From Rutpela maculata (lineage: Eukaryota; Arthropoda; Insecta; Coleoptera; Cerambycidae): 64,000 nucleotides of DNA. The translations under genes and the position numbers were made by a program. Positions 1-10,693 of this stretch are shown here, one piece after another. The notes under the pieces were generated by a model. It saw only the letters and a list, made by a program, of their open reading frames with translations, did no database searches and had not been told where the DNA came from. Numbering within the stretch: the stretch's first letter is position 1; every line of letters begins with the position of its first letter. The stretch spans positions 28,966,234 through 29,030,233 of the forward strand of contig OW386293.2 of NCBI GenBank assembly GCA_936432065.2. Direction: 5' to 3'.

Positions 1-231
1 AGCGTTGGAAAAAGAAATTACACCTTTATGAGAAAAGTGACTTAAATATACAGGGTGCTATTTAAAATAAGAAGGTTGTGGCAATTTCCGCCCATACCGG
101 AAGTGATTTTTTTACCACCGAATGGTCAAAATGTGGCCATTGATACCTATATTTAATTTCCCAAATTTCAGAATTTTATTTTTAAAACTGTAGAAAAAAG
201 TGAGGGGGTAGGTACTTTCTGGGTCACCCGG

Positions 232-752
232 TATATTTATGTATTTAATCTTCATTTTTAATTTAAGAAGTTTAATGACTAAGTTAAGGTTTACTTGTTT
301 AAGTAGAGAGTACAACGAATTATAATGTATAGTGCTAGTGCAGAGTTTTGATTTTCCGAATAAGGTACCTCCTACTTTGTGACGGATTACCATACGTAAG
401 TACATTTGTGTATTTAGCATGAAATAATTAATTTGTCTGCTTTCACACAAATTATACACAGCTTTCAATGGCTTATAATACCTAACGTAATTACAAAACA
501 ATTTTCACAACTAAAATTAAATACAAATGCCTACGAAGCAAACCAATCAATTATTTCATATTAAATACACAAATGTACTTACGTATGGTAATTCATCACA
601 AAACAGGTATTCCGAAAATCAAAACTGAACTAAGTAGCACTAAATGTTATAATTCGTTGTACTTAAGTTCACTCTACTTAAACAAGCAAACTTTAACTTA
701 ATCATTAAATTTCTTAAATAAAAAATGAGGATTAAATACATAAATATATATT
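232..752. repeat. Long inverted repeat (foldback element)
   Basis: Two arms of about 200 bp (about 232-436 and 547-752) are imperfect reverse complements separated by about 110 bp. The left arm runs from TATATTTATGTATTTAATC and the right arm ends in GATTAAATACATAAATATA. Mismatches are scattered, so this is an old palindromic MITE or foldback element. The 129-codon minus-strand frame across the left arm is not coding. No target duplication was identified. Confidence 0.85.
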
Positions 753-1219
753 AGTAAATACTTTAATATAATAATTCTTGAAAAATTTTCTTTTTACACC
801 ACTTAAGCTAAGCTAGCGTTACTAGATGGCAGTACCATTTCATGTCCGCAACCTCAGAACGTAAAAGCTAGAGATTGGTAAAATGCAATATTGTCTGGAC
901 TCTTTGTTGGGAATACCAGTGTATAAGTTACAATATCTATGGTTTAACGTATCTTAATTGTCACTGCTATTACGTCATTTATACCTACTTTGTTTTTTAT
1001 TAAATTAGTCGTTTTGGAAATGCATTTTTATGTGACGTAAATGATGAAATTGAAAATAAAGGTCAGTAAACTCTAAAAAGTGACAAGAAAACGTCTGAAG
1101 GCAATTAATTACAAAACATAATATTGAAGAAATACTTAATGAATTATTTATTGTGAAATATTCTCCCAAAATACCACTCGTGCTTTTAAATTTTATCTAA
1201 AAATTTTTGCTCAAGCTAA
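753..1219. other. AT-rich sequence without recognised features
   Basis: No open frame with recognisable similarity and no repeat structure was seen here. The sequence is ordinary AT-rich intergenic DNA. Confidence 0.5.
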
Positions 1220-1327
1220 GTTACCAGAAAGGTAATATAACTCGTGCAAATTGGCAGTTTATTATCAAAGATTAAATTAATTAATTTAATCAGATGCCAA
1301 TTTGCACTCTTTATATTACCAGGTAAC
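1220..1327. repeat. Palindrome, about 35-bp arms
   Basis: The arm at 1220-1256 (GTTACC...TTGGCA) is the reverse complement of 1295-1327 (TGCCAA...GGTAAC), with a short AT-rich loop. It contains AGGTAATATAA-type stems. It is either a small MITE or the terminal hairpin of a larger lost element. Confidence 0.8.
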
Positions 1328-1337
1328 AACGCTTAGA

Positions 1338-1408
1338 GAATATTATTCAGGTATTGGGCAAATCACAACTTACACACTCTTTTATTTGCCCAATACCTAA
1401 ATAATATT
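1338..1408. repeat. Palindrome, about 25-bp arms
   Basis: AATATTATTCAGGTATTGGG at 1339-1358 pairs with CCCAATACCTAAATAATATT near 1389-1408 around a loop of about 20 bp. It lies 11 bp beyond the previous palindrome, so the two may be parts of one insertion. Confidence 0.8.
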
Positions 1409-2496
1409 ATCTAATCATGATGAAAGCAAATAAAAAATAATTAATTGAAAAATGATTTAATCATACCAACCCTGCTATTTTCCAAAGGACAACCCAAAAA
1501 ATTGAAACAAATCTTAATAATTTTTTGACATATACCTAAGCTTAATTTTGGATATCTCAAACAATTGACCAGGATATCACATTTTTTATGTAAACTATAC
1601 TAATTTTCCTCCACATGCGAACAACGTCGCGTTTGACTGAATTTTTTTGAGTAGTCACGCCATTTCCTTACCCTCCCGTCTTGTTATTCGGATTTTAACT
1701 GTTTAACAGTGAATTAAATAAATAAAATAGAATAAAATAAAAATATCTAATCAATAAAGAACTGTAAATCGACTTATTGCTATTGTGACTTTTGTATGTC
1801 TTATTTAAATTTCAAAAGTATGTAACAACCTTTAAATTAAAGTCTAACCATCTCGCACGTATTTAATAGTCAATTTAAATTGACATTTGTAAATTGGATA
1901 GGATTTTCCTATATTTGCTTGTTACTAACCATTTTTTAGCAACAATTTTACTGCCTTTTGTGATATCTCATTTACGTGCGTGAGTTCATTAGCTAGCGTT
2001 AGCCTGTCGTAAAATCCGTACATTATTATTTTATTGCGCAAATCAAGTTTAACTCGATTTGGTTTATTTTTTCTATTCACTTAAGACGTACTGGAGTGTT
2101 TGCCCTCTTTGTTAGCAAGCAAACAATGATTTTACAAGTCGAATTAAAATAAAAACTTAACTTGATACTTTATTGACCCTGTTGATCGCACTGCACATGA
2201 TTGACTCAAACTGATTGTGTCGTCTACATGTGCATCTTACTTACAATAATTAGTATATTATATATTTGATGTCATTCTTGGGTTTTCTTCGGCGACTGAA
2301 ATACAATTATGAAGTTTTATTTAAATTCTGTTTATAGTACAGTAATATTTGATATTTATTTAAACAACATTCGTAATATATTATTTTTCTTAAATCTTAA
2401 ACACCGTTCATTTTACAACGAGAAATTGTTTTAAAACATTTTAAATACTGCTGAGAAATTGTCCAGTCGGTAAAGTAAAAAATACACCAGAAGCTC
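1409..2496. other. AT-rich sequence without recognised features
   Basis: No gene, repeat array or terminal repeat was recognised over this kilobase. Only short frames occur on either strand. Confidence 0.5.
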
Positions 2497-4270
2497 GCAA
2501 AAATGTTACCTGAGATTTTCCTTCAGTAACTGTTAAAACCACAAAAATCCGTTCTGGGGATGCCGCGCAAACCACCCATTCGATGAAAAAAGCCTTATTT
2601 TACTGATAACTCGTTAACCGTTGAAGATATAAAAAATTGCTCATTATAAAAAGAAAGCATGGCTAATTTCCTAAAAAAATGTCCTGTAATTTTTTTGTAT
2701 ATGCGATAGTTTTCGAGAAAATCGATATTGAAAATATAACAAAAATTGAATTTTTAAAAAGTGCGTTATGTAATCGTTAATATCTTCGCCAATTGTCGAC
2801 ATATCTAAGGAAATAAGCAAATGAAAGATATTTTTATAACCTTCAATTTTTCACCATAGAAAATTATAAAAGATTTCTAGGGTTTTTAAGGTCGTGTTAG
2901 TAAAAATTGATTTTTTCCCGATTTTTTTGAATATATATTTGCCAATTGTTAACATATTATAAAAAACAGAATCAGATACGAAATACATTCATTTAATAAC
3001 TTTATTTTGTAATCATAAAAAATAATAAAAGTCCCTATATGTTTTGTAATTTGGAGATTGTGTAAGTAAAAATTTTTTTAAGTAGATCTTTGCCAATTGT
3101 TGACATGCTATGGAAAAAGAAGCAAATGATAAATTTAATAACGTTATAACGTAAAAAATTACAAAAGTGACTATATTTTTACTAATTTTGAGATTATGTC
3201 AAAAGTAACAAAATGAAGAAACACTTTAGTAATGAGTTTTGATCCGAGTTTATTTACAAATTTTTAAAAAATATATTTTACAATAGCATTTTTTTTCCTG
3301 AGAAATATAGTATAATTTTAAATGGTATATGATCAATTAATATGAAGTCTTACCTTTATTTTTAGACCGGGTACATTCAAAAATATTAAAATACAAGGAC
3401 GCTAGATTAATTTAAAAAAAAAATCCAAAAAAAAGGCTGCATATTCAATTTTTTGATGATATTTTTTATGCAATTTTTTAGCTTTTAAATGATTGGAAAC
3501 AAAACGCAAAAAAAATTTTTGAGCTAAATTTTCAAGATGTTTGGATCTTTTTTTTAATTTTTAGGAAGCAATAAAAAATTTGCCAAAATTTGGCTAACTT
3601 CAACTTGCTGGTAAATTTGTAAATATGAATATTTTTATTCCTAACTTTTTCTACATTGAAGTACTACCTTGAACTAAAAGATAATGTATTTATAACTTAT
3701 ATTAAAGTCAATAATGTTTTATGGGCCTGTGAATAGTTAGAGACGCAAACAATTAAGAGATAACTATATTATATTGTTATTTTTATATTTTAATAAATAT
3801 CAATAGCCATCAAAAATGGCAACACAGGAGAGTATTTTATATCCCCTTTAAAACCCATTTTGATTTTTCTTCCTAGCTTGTATGGTTTTCGAGCAATTCA
3901 ATTTTTTCTATAGGCCGCGCGTAAAAAATTTCAAATAAACGAAAATGCGCGCGCATTAAAGATACAAATTTTGGAATTTTTTTCAATATCGATTTTCTCG
4001 AAAACCATGGTATATACAACAAAATTACAATAGGACTTTTTTTTAGGAAATTAGTCAAGCTATCTTTTTTATGATGAGCAATTTTTTTATACCTTCGACG
4101 GTTAACGAGTTATCAGTAAAATAAGACTTTTTTCACCGAAGGGGTGGTTTTTTTTTGGGGGGGGGGGGGGGGGTTGCGCGGCACTCTCAGAACGGATTTT
4201 TGTGGTTTTGTGATTTATAACCCCTCCACTAACAGTTACTGAAGGAACATCTCAGATAACATTTTTTGTG
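2497..4270. mobile_element. Non-autonomous DNA element with about 240-290 bp TIRs
   Basis: Inverted arms are at about 2497-2740 and 3978-4270. Matching landmarks include AATGTTACCTGAGAT / ATCTCAGATAACATT, AGTAACTGTTA / TAACAGTTACT and the palindromic ATCGATTTTCTCGAAAA segment. The interior is AT-rich, encodes nothing and holds a tandem array. The right arm carries a run of about 19 G residues (about 4157-4174) that the left arm lacks, so one arm gained a homopolymer. Superfamily is unknown and no target duplication was found. Confidence 0.8.
2760..3210. repeat. Three-copy tandem repeat, about 152-bp monomer
   Basis: The phrase GCCAATTGT occurs at about 2788, 2941 and 3092, spaced about 152 bp. 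Flanking text (AAAATTA-AAAAG-, then GAGATT-TGT-AGTAAAAATT) repeats in the same order. The three monomers have diverged. The array lies inside the TIR element, so it may be a satellite seed amplified within a transposon. Confidence 0.7.
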
Positions 4271-4344
4271 ATGGAAATTTTTAAAGTTATTGGACTAAAA
4301 AGAAGAAATATTGAAAATTTAATTCGAAGGGTCAACCGCGCCCA

Positions 4345-4600
4345 AAATTTTGTACACCAGATTCCCTTTGACGAAGATTACACAGATTTCCTCAGATTTC
4401 CTGGGATTTCCTTAAGATTTCCTCGAATTTTTTTCAACAAATTTTTTGAAGAGCGGGGGGGGGGGGGCAGAAATCCGAAAAGCAAAAGATTTCCTGAGAT
4501 TTCCTGGAATTTCCTAAGATTTCTTCGGGTTGACTAAGATTTCCTCGGATTTCCTTCTGAGTGTACACCAGATTTCCTTTCCGGTTTGCCCCTCGATTTG
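4345..4600. repeat. Dispersed repeat rich in GATTTCCT units, copy 1
   Basis: AAAATTTTGTACACCAGATT is followed by many short GATTTCCT(C/G)-type direct repeats, ending near CAGATTTCCTTTCCGGTTTG. A second copy with the same start and end lies at about 40966-41110. A G-run of about 12 interrupts this copy. The short frames on both strands are a by-product of the repeats. Confidence 0.65.
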
Positions 4601-4878
4601 ATTTATTATACATACGTTTTTGAACAAGCAATGGTGTTCATTACTCACGGCCGTGGGTAATAATTAATTATTCAATAGGCTAGAACCGATCAAAGGAGTC
4701 AATTTTCATTACTCAGCAGTTGTGTAGCAATCACAAAAGACGACTTAAAGCTCAAAAATCTCACGTATGCTGTGCGTTATGGACATGTAGATTTCTTTAA
4801 ATTGTAATATAACTATGGTTTTTTTTACTACCCAGCAAACACTAGCAGTATAATAGATGAAAAATGGTTTTGGTATAA

Positions 4879-7135
4879 CACAGGCCCACAAAAAAATATG
4901 TGAGCGAGAATTAAGACCCACTTTTCTGGGGCGCTGAACACGAATCTGAAGTCAGAATAGCATCTTTGTGAAATTTTCGAGCTAGAGGTAAAAATTGGTC
5001 GGAAACCGTGAAAACTCGGGATTTGTGATATTTCGAAATGAATAGAAAAAATTTTGGAGACATGGAAATATCATTTTTGTGAGAAAATACAGTATTTTCC
5101 AATGTATTGCATTACTTGATATCGCCTCATGTGCGGTTAGTTCACTTTGGAAAGCACTATTATACAAAATTTCCGAGGATATTGCTCCCAATAGTGGTTT
5201 ATAAACATATTCATGTAGATTGATTTGGGAGTGTACTTGTGTTCGCGGTGCTGAGTAGAACAGCACACAATGAAGAAGGCGATAGTAGTGATGGAAATAG
5301 CTCTGGAAATGGTGATTACGCTTCATCTGCCGGAAAAAGCAAAGAAGCACAAGTCAATGACTTAGCACGTGATTTCGGACTACCAAAAGATGCCGCGGAA
5401 TAAGTGGGCTTACAGATTTCGAGCGAAAAATGTCTTGGAAAAAGGTAATGAGGTTTCCTTTTATCGAGATAAAGCATTTCGACAATATTTCTAGCAAGGT
5501 TCAGATTTAGTGTATTGCAATAACATCAACGGATTGCTGAATGAGTTAAAACCAAATATATACAAAGAAGAGTGGCGATTGTTCATTGACTCATCAAAGA
5601 GAAGCCTCAAAGTATTATTGCATAATACAAATAAATATGCCGCTGTACCCATAGCACATTCGACAGTGTTGGAAGAAAAATACACCAATCTAGAGATGAT
5701 ATTAAAGAAAATAAAATATGAAGAACATAAGTCGCAAATTTGTGGTGATCTTAAATTTACTTCCATGATTTTAGGTCAACAGTCAGGATTTACAAAATAT
5801 CCTTGCTTTCTTTGTGAATGGGATAGTAGAAATCGAAACAATCACTACAAAAAAAATATCAGGCCCACGCGACCGTGCCTCTTACCGGGTGATAAGAATA
5901 TAATAGAGCAACCACTGGTTGAACCGTCGAAAATCCTCCTTCCACCTGCATATAAAATTAGTCTTGATGAAGCAGTTTGTAAAAGCGCTTGATAAACAGG
6001 GTGATTGCTTTGAATATTTGAGTCGAACATTCAGTCAGTTGTCGGAAGCTAAACTTAAGGAGATCCAAAGATTTTGAAAGATGATATGTTCATTACAACG
6101 AGAAAAGAGAGAAAGCCGAATGGGAACGCATTAAGGCAGTAATTCATCAGTTCCTAGGGAATCACAGAAGTGATGACTACGAAAGCATTGTAGCTGAGAT
6201 GATTAAGAATTACCAAAAATTAGGTTGTTTAATGAATTTAAAATTACATTTCCTTGACTCGCATTTAAGTTATTTCTCTGACAATCTAGGTGACTTCAGT
6301 GAAGAGCAAGGCGAGCGATTCCATCAAGATATATCAAGGAAATGGAGAAACGGTATCAAGGAAGATGGGATATCAATATGATGGCAGACTTTTGTTGGTC
6401 ATTAAAGAGAGAAACAGTCCAAGAGGCACATGAACGAAAAAGAAATCCATTGCGTAGATCATTCGATGATAAAAGAGACCGGAAGCGAGCAAAATATAAA
6501 TTTAGAGGATTGCGTTTTGATAAACGAATTAATTTACTACTCTGAAAATAGAGAGATAAATTCAGACCGATAAAGGTTTAAACGCTCAAATAAAAAGGTG
6601 ATTGTAACAAGGTCGTTCGAAGGTAAGCGTCAAAAGGTTTCATCACAAGTCGATGCCAGCGAGGGTCCAATTTCACAGGCTGAGTGTGCCATACAATCAC
6701 GAGATATATTTCCCACCTCTTCTCATTGTTCTTTCCACGTGTGCAGTTCTGCTCAGCAGCGCGAACACAAGTGCAATCCCGAATCAATCTACATGAATAT
6801 GTTTATAAACCACTGTTGGGAGCAATATCCTCGGAAATTTTGTATAATAGTGCGGTTCAAAGTGAACTCACCGTACATAGAGCTCTATCAAGTAATGCAA
6901 TACATTGGAAAATACTGTACTTTCTCCCAAGAATGATATTTCCATGTCTCCCAAATGTTTTCTATTCATTTCGAACCTGAAAATATCACAATTCAAGACT
7001 TTCGTCCAATGTTGACCTTGAAAATTCGTCCACAAACATGCTATTCCGACTTCAGATTCATGTTCAGCGCCCCGAAAAATATAAAAAAAGTGGGTCTTAA
7101 TTCTCGCTTACGATTTTTTTTTGTGTGGGCCTGTG
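4879..7135. mobile_element. DNA transposon with CACAGGCCCAC termini and about 400-bp TIRs
   Basis: The ends are CACAGGCCCACAAAAAAA and its reverse complement, TTTTTTTGTGTGGGCCTGTG. Long TIRs run over about 4879-5275 and 6735-7135, sharing the phrase around CCTCGGAAATTTTGTATAATAG. A decayed coding region on the plus strand lies between them. The flanks, ATAA on the left and ATAG on the right, do not form a perfect target duplication. CACAG ends recall CMC/Chapaev-type elements, but that assignment is inference. Confidence 0.85.
5276..6545 (+). pseudogene. Decayed arthropod transposon protein (probable transposase)
   Basis: Fragments in shifting frames belong to an uncharacterised family that I recognise from many arthropod genomes. 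In order: an acidic serine/glycine N-terminal scrap; a segment containing EEWRLFIDSSKRSLKVLL; CGDLK and a CFLCEWDSR motif (5510-5992); a KILLPPAYK segment; then, after a frameshift, SEAKLKE; then LKLHFLDSHLSYF and FSEEQGERFHQDI (6199-6360); then EKRYQGRWDINMMADFCW (6342-6545). At least two stops and three frameshifts are visible. The same family occurs in two other CACAG elements here (37590-38090 and 58910-59050, both minus strand). A transposase role is inferred from that association. No catalytic triad was identified. Confidence 0.8.
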
Positions 7136-7548
7136 ATAGTTAACGAAATATTTTGAAAAAACTATTTTTTTAAACTTTTCACAGGCTGTAGTTCGTGAAC
7201 TATTAGTTCTACAAAATACCATCTCTGACATAAATTGTACAGAAATTAGTGCTTTTTAAGATTTGTATTTCACATTTTAACGTACGATCAATAGTTTACG
7301 AAATATTCCACGCAAAAATTACGGTTTGAAAACTTTGACGAGCTGTAAGCTGTAACTCGTAAATGTTCAGTTTTAGGAAAATAATCCTGTCAAGGATTTT
7401 ATAAAGAATTTAATGCTGAACAAGTAGCATTAATGGTCCGCGACATATTTTCGTTTGACTTTCACAAAGATGGCGGTTAATGCCAATCACTGCCGACTCC
7501 ACCAACTTGAACAATACTCAACATGAACCCCGAAACGCTTCAGAACAG
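7136..7548. other. AT-rich sequence without recognised features
   Basis: Short phrases of the type AGTTCGTGAACTATTAG and CTCGTAAATGTTC recur loosely, but no gene or defined repeat boundary was seen. Confidence 0.45.
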
Positions 7549-8245
7549 AAAAACCGCTGCCCAAGGGATCACTACTTCCACATCCAGATTTTTTATCTAA
7601 GTCACTCACAACGAAAAAATTTTGTATGTGGAAATGATTGTTTATGGAACATTAATAATATAATATTTGAAATCCTCTACCCCAAAAACCCATAAAATGA
7701 TACCCCACATCGGTAGCGGGGTGGGGGTGGTGATAGGGGGTGGCAGTGGGGGTGGATGAAGTAAAAAAACATTTCGAGGTTTCTGGTTCTTGTACACACC
7801 CTAAATAACAATTTTTGTTCATCCCCTTTAATAATGGGGTGGGGGTGGTAATGGGGGTGGCTAATGCCAACATTTTTTTTTGAGACCTCAGCTTCTCTTG
7901 TATATACTAAATACCAATTTTATGGACTCTTACCTGCTTGATTTACCTATTTTCCCCAAATTTACCCCAATTTACCCCCCAACCCTTCGACGGAACAAGA
8001 TGAAAATATAATCTAGTTCTAGATCTCGTTAAAGTACATATGTGTACCAAATTTCAAGTCAATATCTCAAACGGTTCCAGAGTAATCGTGCGCACAAAAA
8101 AAGACAGACAGACCGACAGACAGAAATTTTTTTTTCGCTCAAACTTAAAATCTCGACGTTTCGTGGCATTCTAAGTCTTTTTGAACAATAAAAATTTTTA
8201 AAAATTTTTTTGTCGTTACTATACTTCCACTGGACGTGGAAGTAA
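7549..8245 (+). mobile_element. Family A hairpin-ended repeat, copy 1 (about 700 bp)
   Basis: The left end is AAAAACCGCTGCCCAAGG, followed by ACTTCCACATCCAG. The right end is the hairpin ACTTCCAC-TGGAC-GTGGAAGT (8223-8243). A pyrimidine/purine-rich centre with GTGGGGGTGG runs, a CAGACAGACCGACAGACAG microsatellite and a CCAAATTTCAAGTCAATAT core are shared with the other copies. It encodes no real protein; the repeated minus-strand frame over the G-rich centre is a by-product. A 3-prime hairpin plus an inverted copy of the same motif near the 5-prime end suggests a Helentron/HINE-like element, which is inference. Confidence 0.85.
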
Positions 8246-8361
8246 AATTGACTTACGCTATCTTTGCATTATCAACACCCTTTTTTGCCTATTGATTGGA
8301 TTAATGAGGATATTCGCATAACACACAGTATGGCCGTTTGGGATTCTATTTAGATATGTTA

Positions 8362-8590
8362 TCAATTCATGGCATATATATTAAATAGCAAAGTACCTAA
8401 AACAGATCCTTGAGGAACACCCTGTGTTATGTCACAATATGGTACATCAAAATTCAATTTGACACCATGGGCTCTATTATTGAGGTATGAAGAGAGGAAG
8501 TTTAATGGAATTCCTCTGACTCTATACCTACCCATTTTACTCAAAAGTAGTTTATGAGCAACCACATCAAACGCATAAACAACAACGAAA
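8362..8590 (-). pseudogene. LINE reverse-transcriptase fragment
   Basis: The minus-strand translation contains the thumb/palm region GIPLNFLSSYLNNR followed by GVPQGSVLGTLLFNIY, the conserved RT block before the YADD motif. It belongs to the jockey/CR1 group of non-LTR elements. The fragment is truncated at both sides and lacks the catalytic aspartates. Confidence 0.85.
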
Positions 8591-10690
8591 CATAATAGGA
8601 ACCAGACACTTACTTCTTAGTAATCTTATACCATACATAAATATAAACTAATCGCAAGAGCGTCTTACAATACATGACACTTGCAATTACACTTTAATAA
8701 ACTTAAAAAACAAAACATTTAAATGTGTTTCAACCAGGGTCGGATATAGAGGGGGGTATGGGGAGGTGTGCCCCCAATTTTGAAGCCAATTCGGCAAATC
8801 AGTCACCATTCGGCACTTTCGGCATTTGGCAATTATGTACATTAAATCATAAAAAAACTCAAAACAATGAAAACTCAATATCATAAATAAATATTACTTT
8901 TTGTCTTGTATTTGACTTAAATGATCTTGGCTGGCAACAGCATGGCTAAATCTGCTTGTTCTAGTCTCTAGCACTGAGCGCTGTATGTATATGAGTATAT
9001 GTATATCTACAGTGCCCTGTCATAATTGTTGGAAACGTAAACAGGACACTTCGATTCATTAAAAGTCTTTAATCAGATTTACATTTTTTTTGTATCCCAA
9101 AAATTAAATGACCAACTAGTCGCGTAAATATAGAAAAGTTAAAAATTGAGACGTTTTCTGGCAAAGGACCAATCGGAAAAATAAATTGTTTATTGGGGTC
9201 CAAGGAACATTAGTAAAAAGAAAAAACAGGGACTTTTCCGTTAATAAACTATGGAACCTTATCATACATTCACTATTCTGAAAATCCTGTAGTTTTTGAC
9301 GATCTTTCTTATTCTTAGGAATTGTTATGAAAATTGACAGAGATTTTAGTTACTCTACTTTTGCAGTAAATACCAATGCTTTGCTTTAGTTATTTGCAAT
9401 TTTCTCAAAAATAATTTCTTTACACACCAGTTGAATAAGAAAAAAAAATAGATACTGATTTATCATGTGAGCAACGATATTTTACGAATCGTGGACATCT
9501 GCCTCTCTGTCTCCAAGGACATTAATATATCACTTATATAAAATATAGACACCAAAAATAACTGACGACATTTAAGACAGTTCTGAATTGAAATAGAATT
9601 ATTTTCTAGTTGATTAGATGGCAGATTTGTAAAATATTAACTTAGCGAATTTGTCTGTAAGACTGGTTTCCAATTAATTTCTCACAGACTTTGATAAATT
9701 AGGTAGCTGAATTTTTGGGGATACAGATCCGCGACCAGAAGTTCAAATAAAACACTTAGCAAACCTCAATTTTTATTTATAGAGATAACTGTATGCTAGA
9801 TTGTTGTCCATTATGTTCTGTTTTTTAGATACCTGATGTATTAATAAGTTCTTTTTTTATAATTTTCACTTCGTAGAGAACAAATCTGCCAAGTCGATTT
9901 GTGTCTGGCACATCGATAATAAATTGTAAAATGATTGTTATTTTGCTTCAAGAATTCCGAATATTTAACTAAGCGATAATACTGGATGTTAAAGCTAGAG
10001 AAATTAAACTTTACGGTTTTTTATAAAGCAACGTCCGTGTTCTCATGAATATAATATACATAACTATTCCATTTTGGCTAAGTTGTTTGACAAGGAATCA
10101 TTTGTTAGTAGCTGCCTTTCTTGTAGTGATTTTAATAATAAAGAAATTCAAATTAATTCACAGAATTATCTGTGACAACTGCTCTAGAAATCCAAATCAT
10201 ATGCAATTCACCAGACCTCTTCATATCTAGAACATTTACAACAATAGAACAAGGAGCTGACCGTAAAAATGCGACCCAATAAGACTACACTATAAAATGT
10301 TTTTAAAGTGTTAATACACAAAGCGACAATGGAAAAAATTATTTTGTGCCTGGACGGAAATAGTTAACTTTTTCTAGACCCACTTCCGGTCAATTTTTTG
10401 CACAGTAATTGAACCAATAAATTCACAACTAAAAATTACTGGCAAAAGTTAGAGTTTATAGTTATATTTAAAAATATTTTTGTGCCTCATTAAATCCTGC
10501 TACAATGTTTAGGCACACATTTTTTTGCCTATTACTATGCCCATCGAGTTACAGCTTCAAATTAAGACCAAATGAAAGCTTTTATACTCTTCTCTAATGA
10601 AATATGCATATGTGCTACGGCTAAACTTTTTAGAAGTACCTGGCACAAAACTTTTTATTCCTAAAAATAACATGCAATTTCTAATATCAT
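8591..10690. other. AT-rich sequence without recognised genes
   Basis: I saw no readable protein and no terminal repeat pair. CAGTGCCCTGTCATAATTG at about 9010 resembles the start of a Tc1/mariner-like end, but no matching partner was found. A 61-codon plus-strand frame at 10045 has no recognisable content. Confidence 0.4.
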
Positions 10691-10693
10691 GTA

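Noticed and set aside
112..501. 129-codon minus-strand open frame
   Set aside because: It overlaps the left arm of the 232-752 inverted repeat, has a low-complexity composition and no recognisable domain.
2760..3210. CRISPR-like array
   Set aside because: The three units are long, diverged and contiguous without unique spacers, and the genome is eukaryotic.
4879..7135. 4-bp target duplication ATAA/ATAG
   Set aside because: One of four bases differs and the other CACAG elements do not support a 4-bp rule, so I do not claim it.
7652..7873. Recurring minus-strand frame over the G-rich centre of family A (also at 54545-54763)
   Set aside because: It is frame-broken in other copies and driven by GTGGGGGTGG repeats, so it is not a conserved protein.
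9010..9060. Tc1/mariner-like end
   Set aside because: CAGTGCCCTGTCATAATTG looks like a terminus but no inverted partner or transposase remnant was found.
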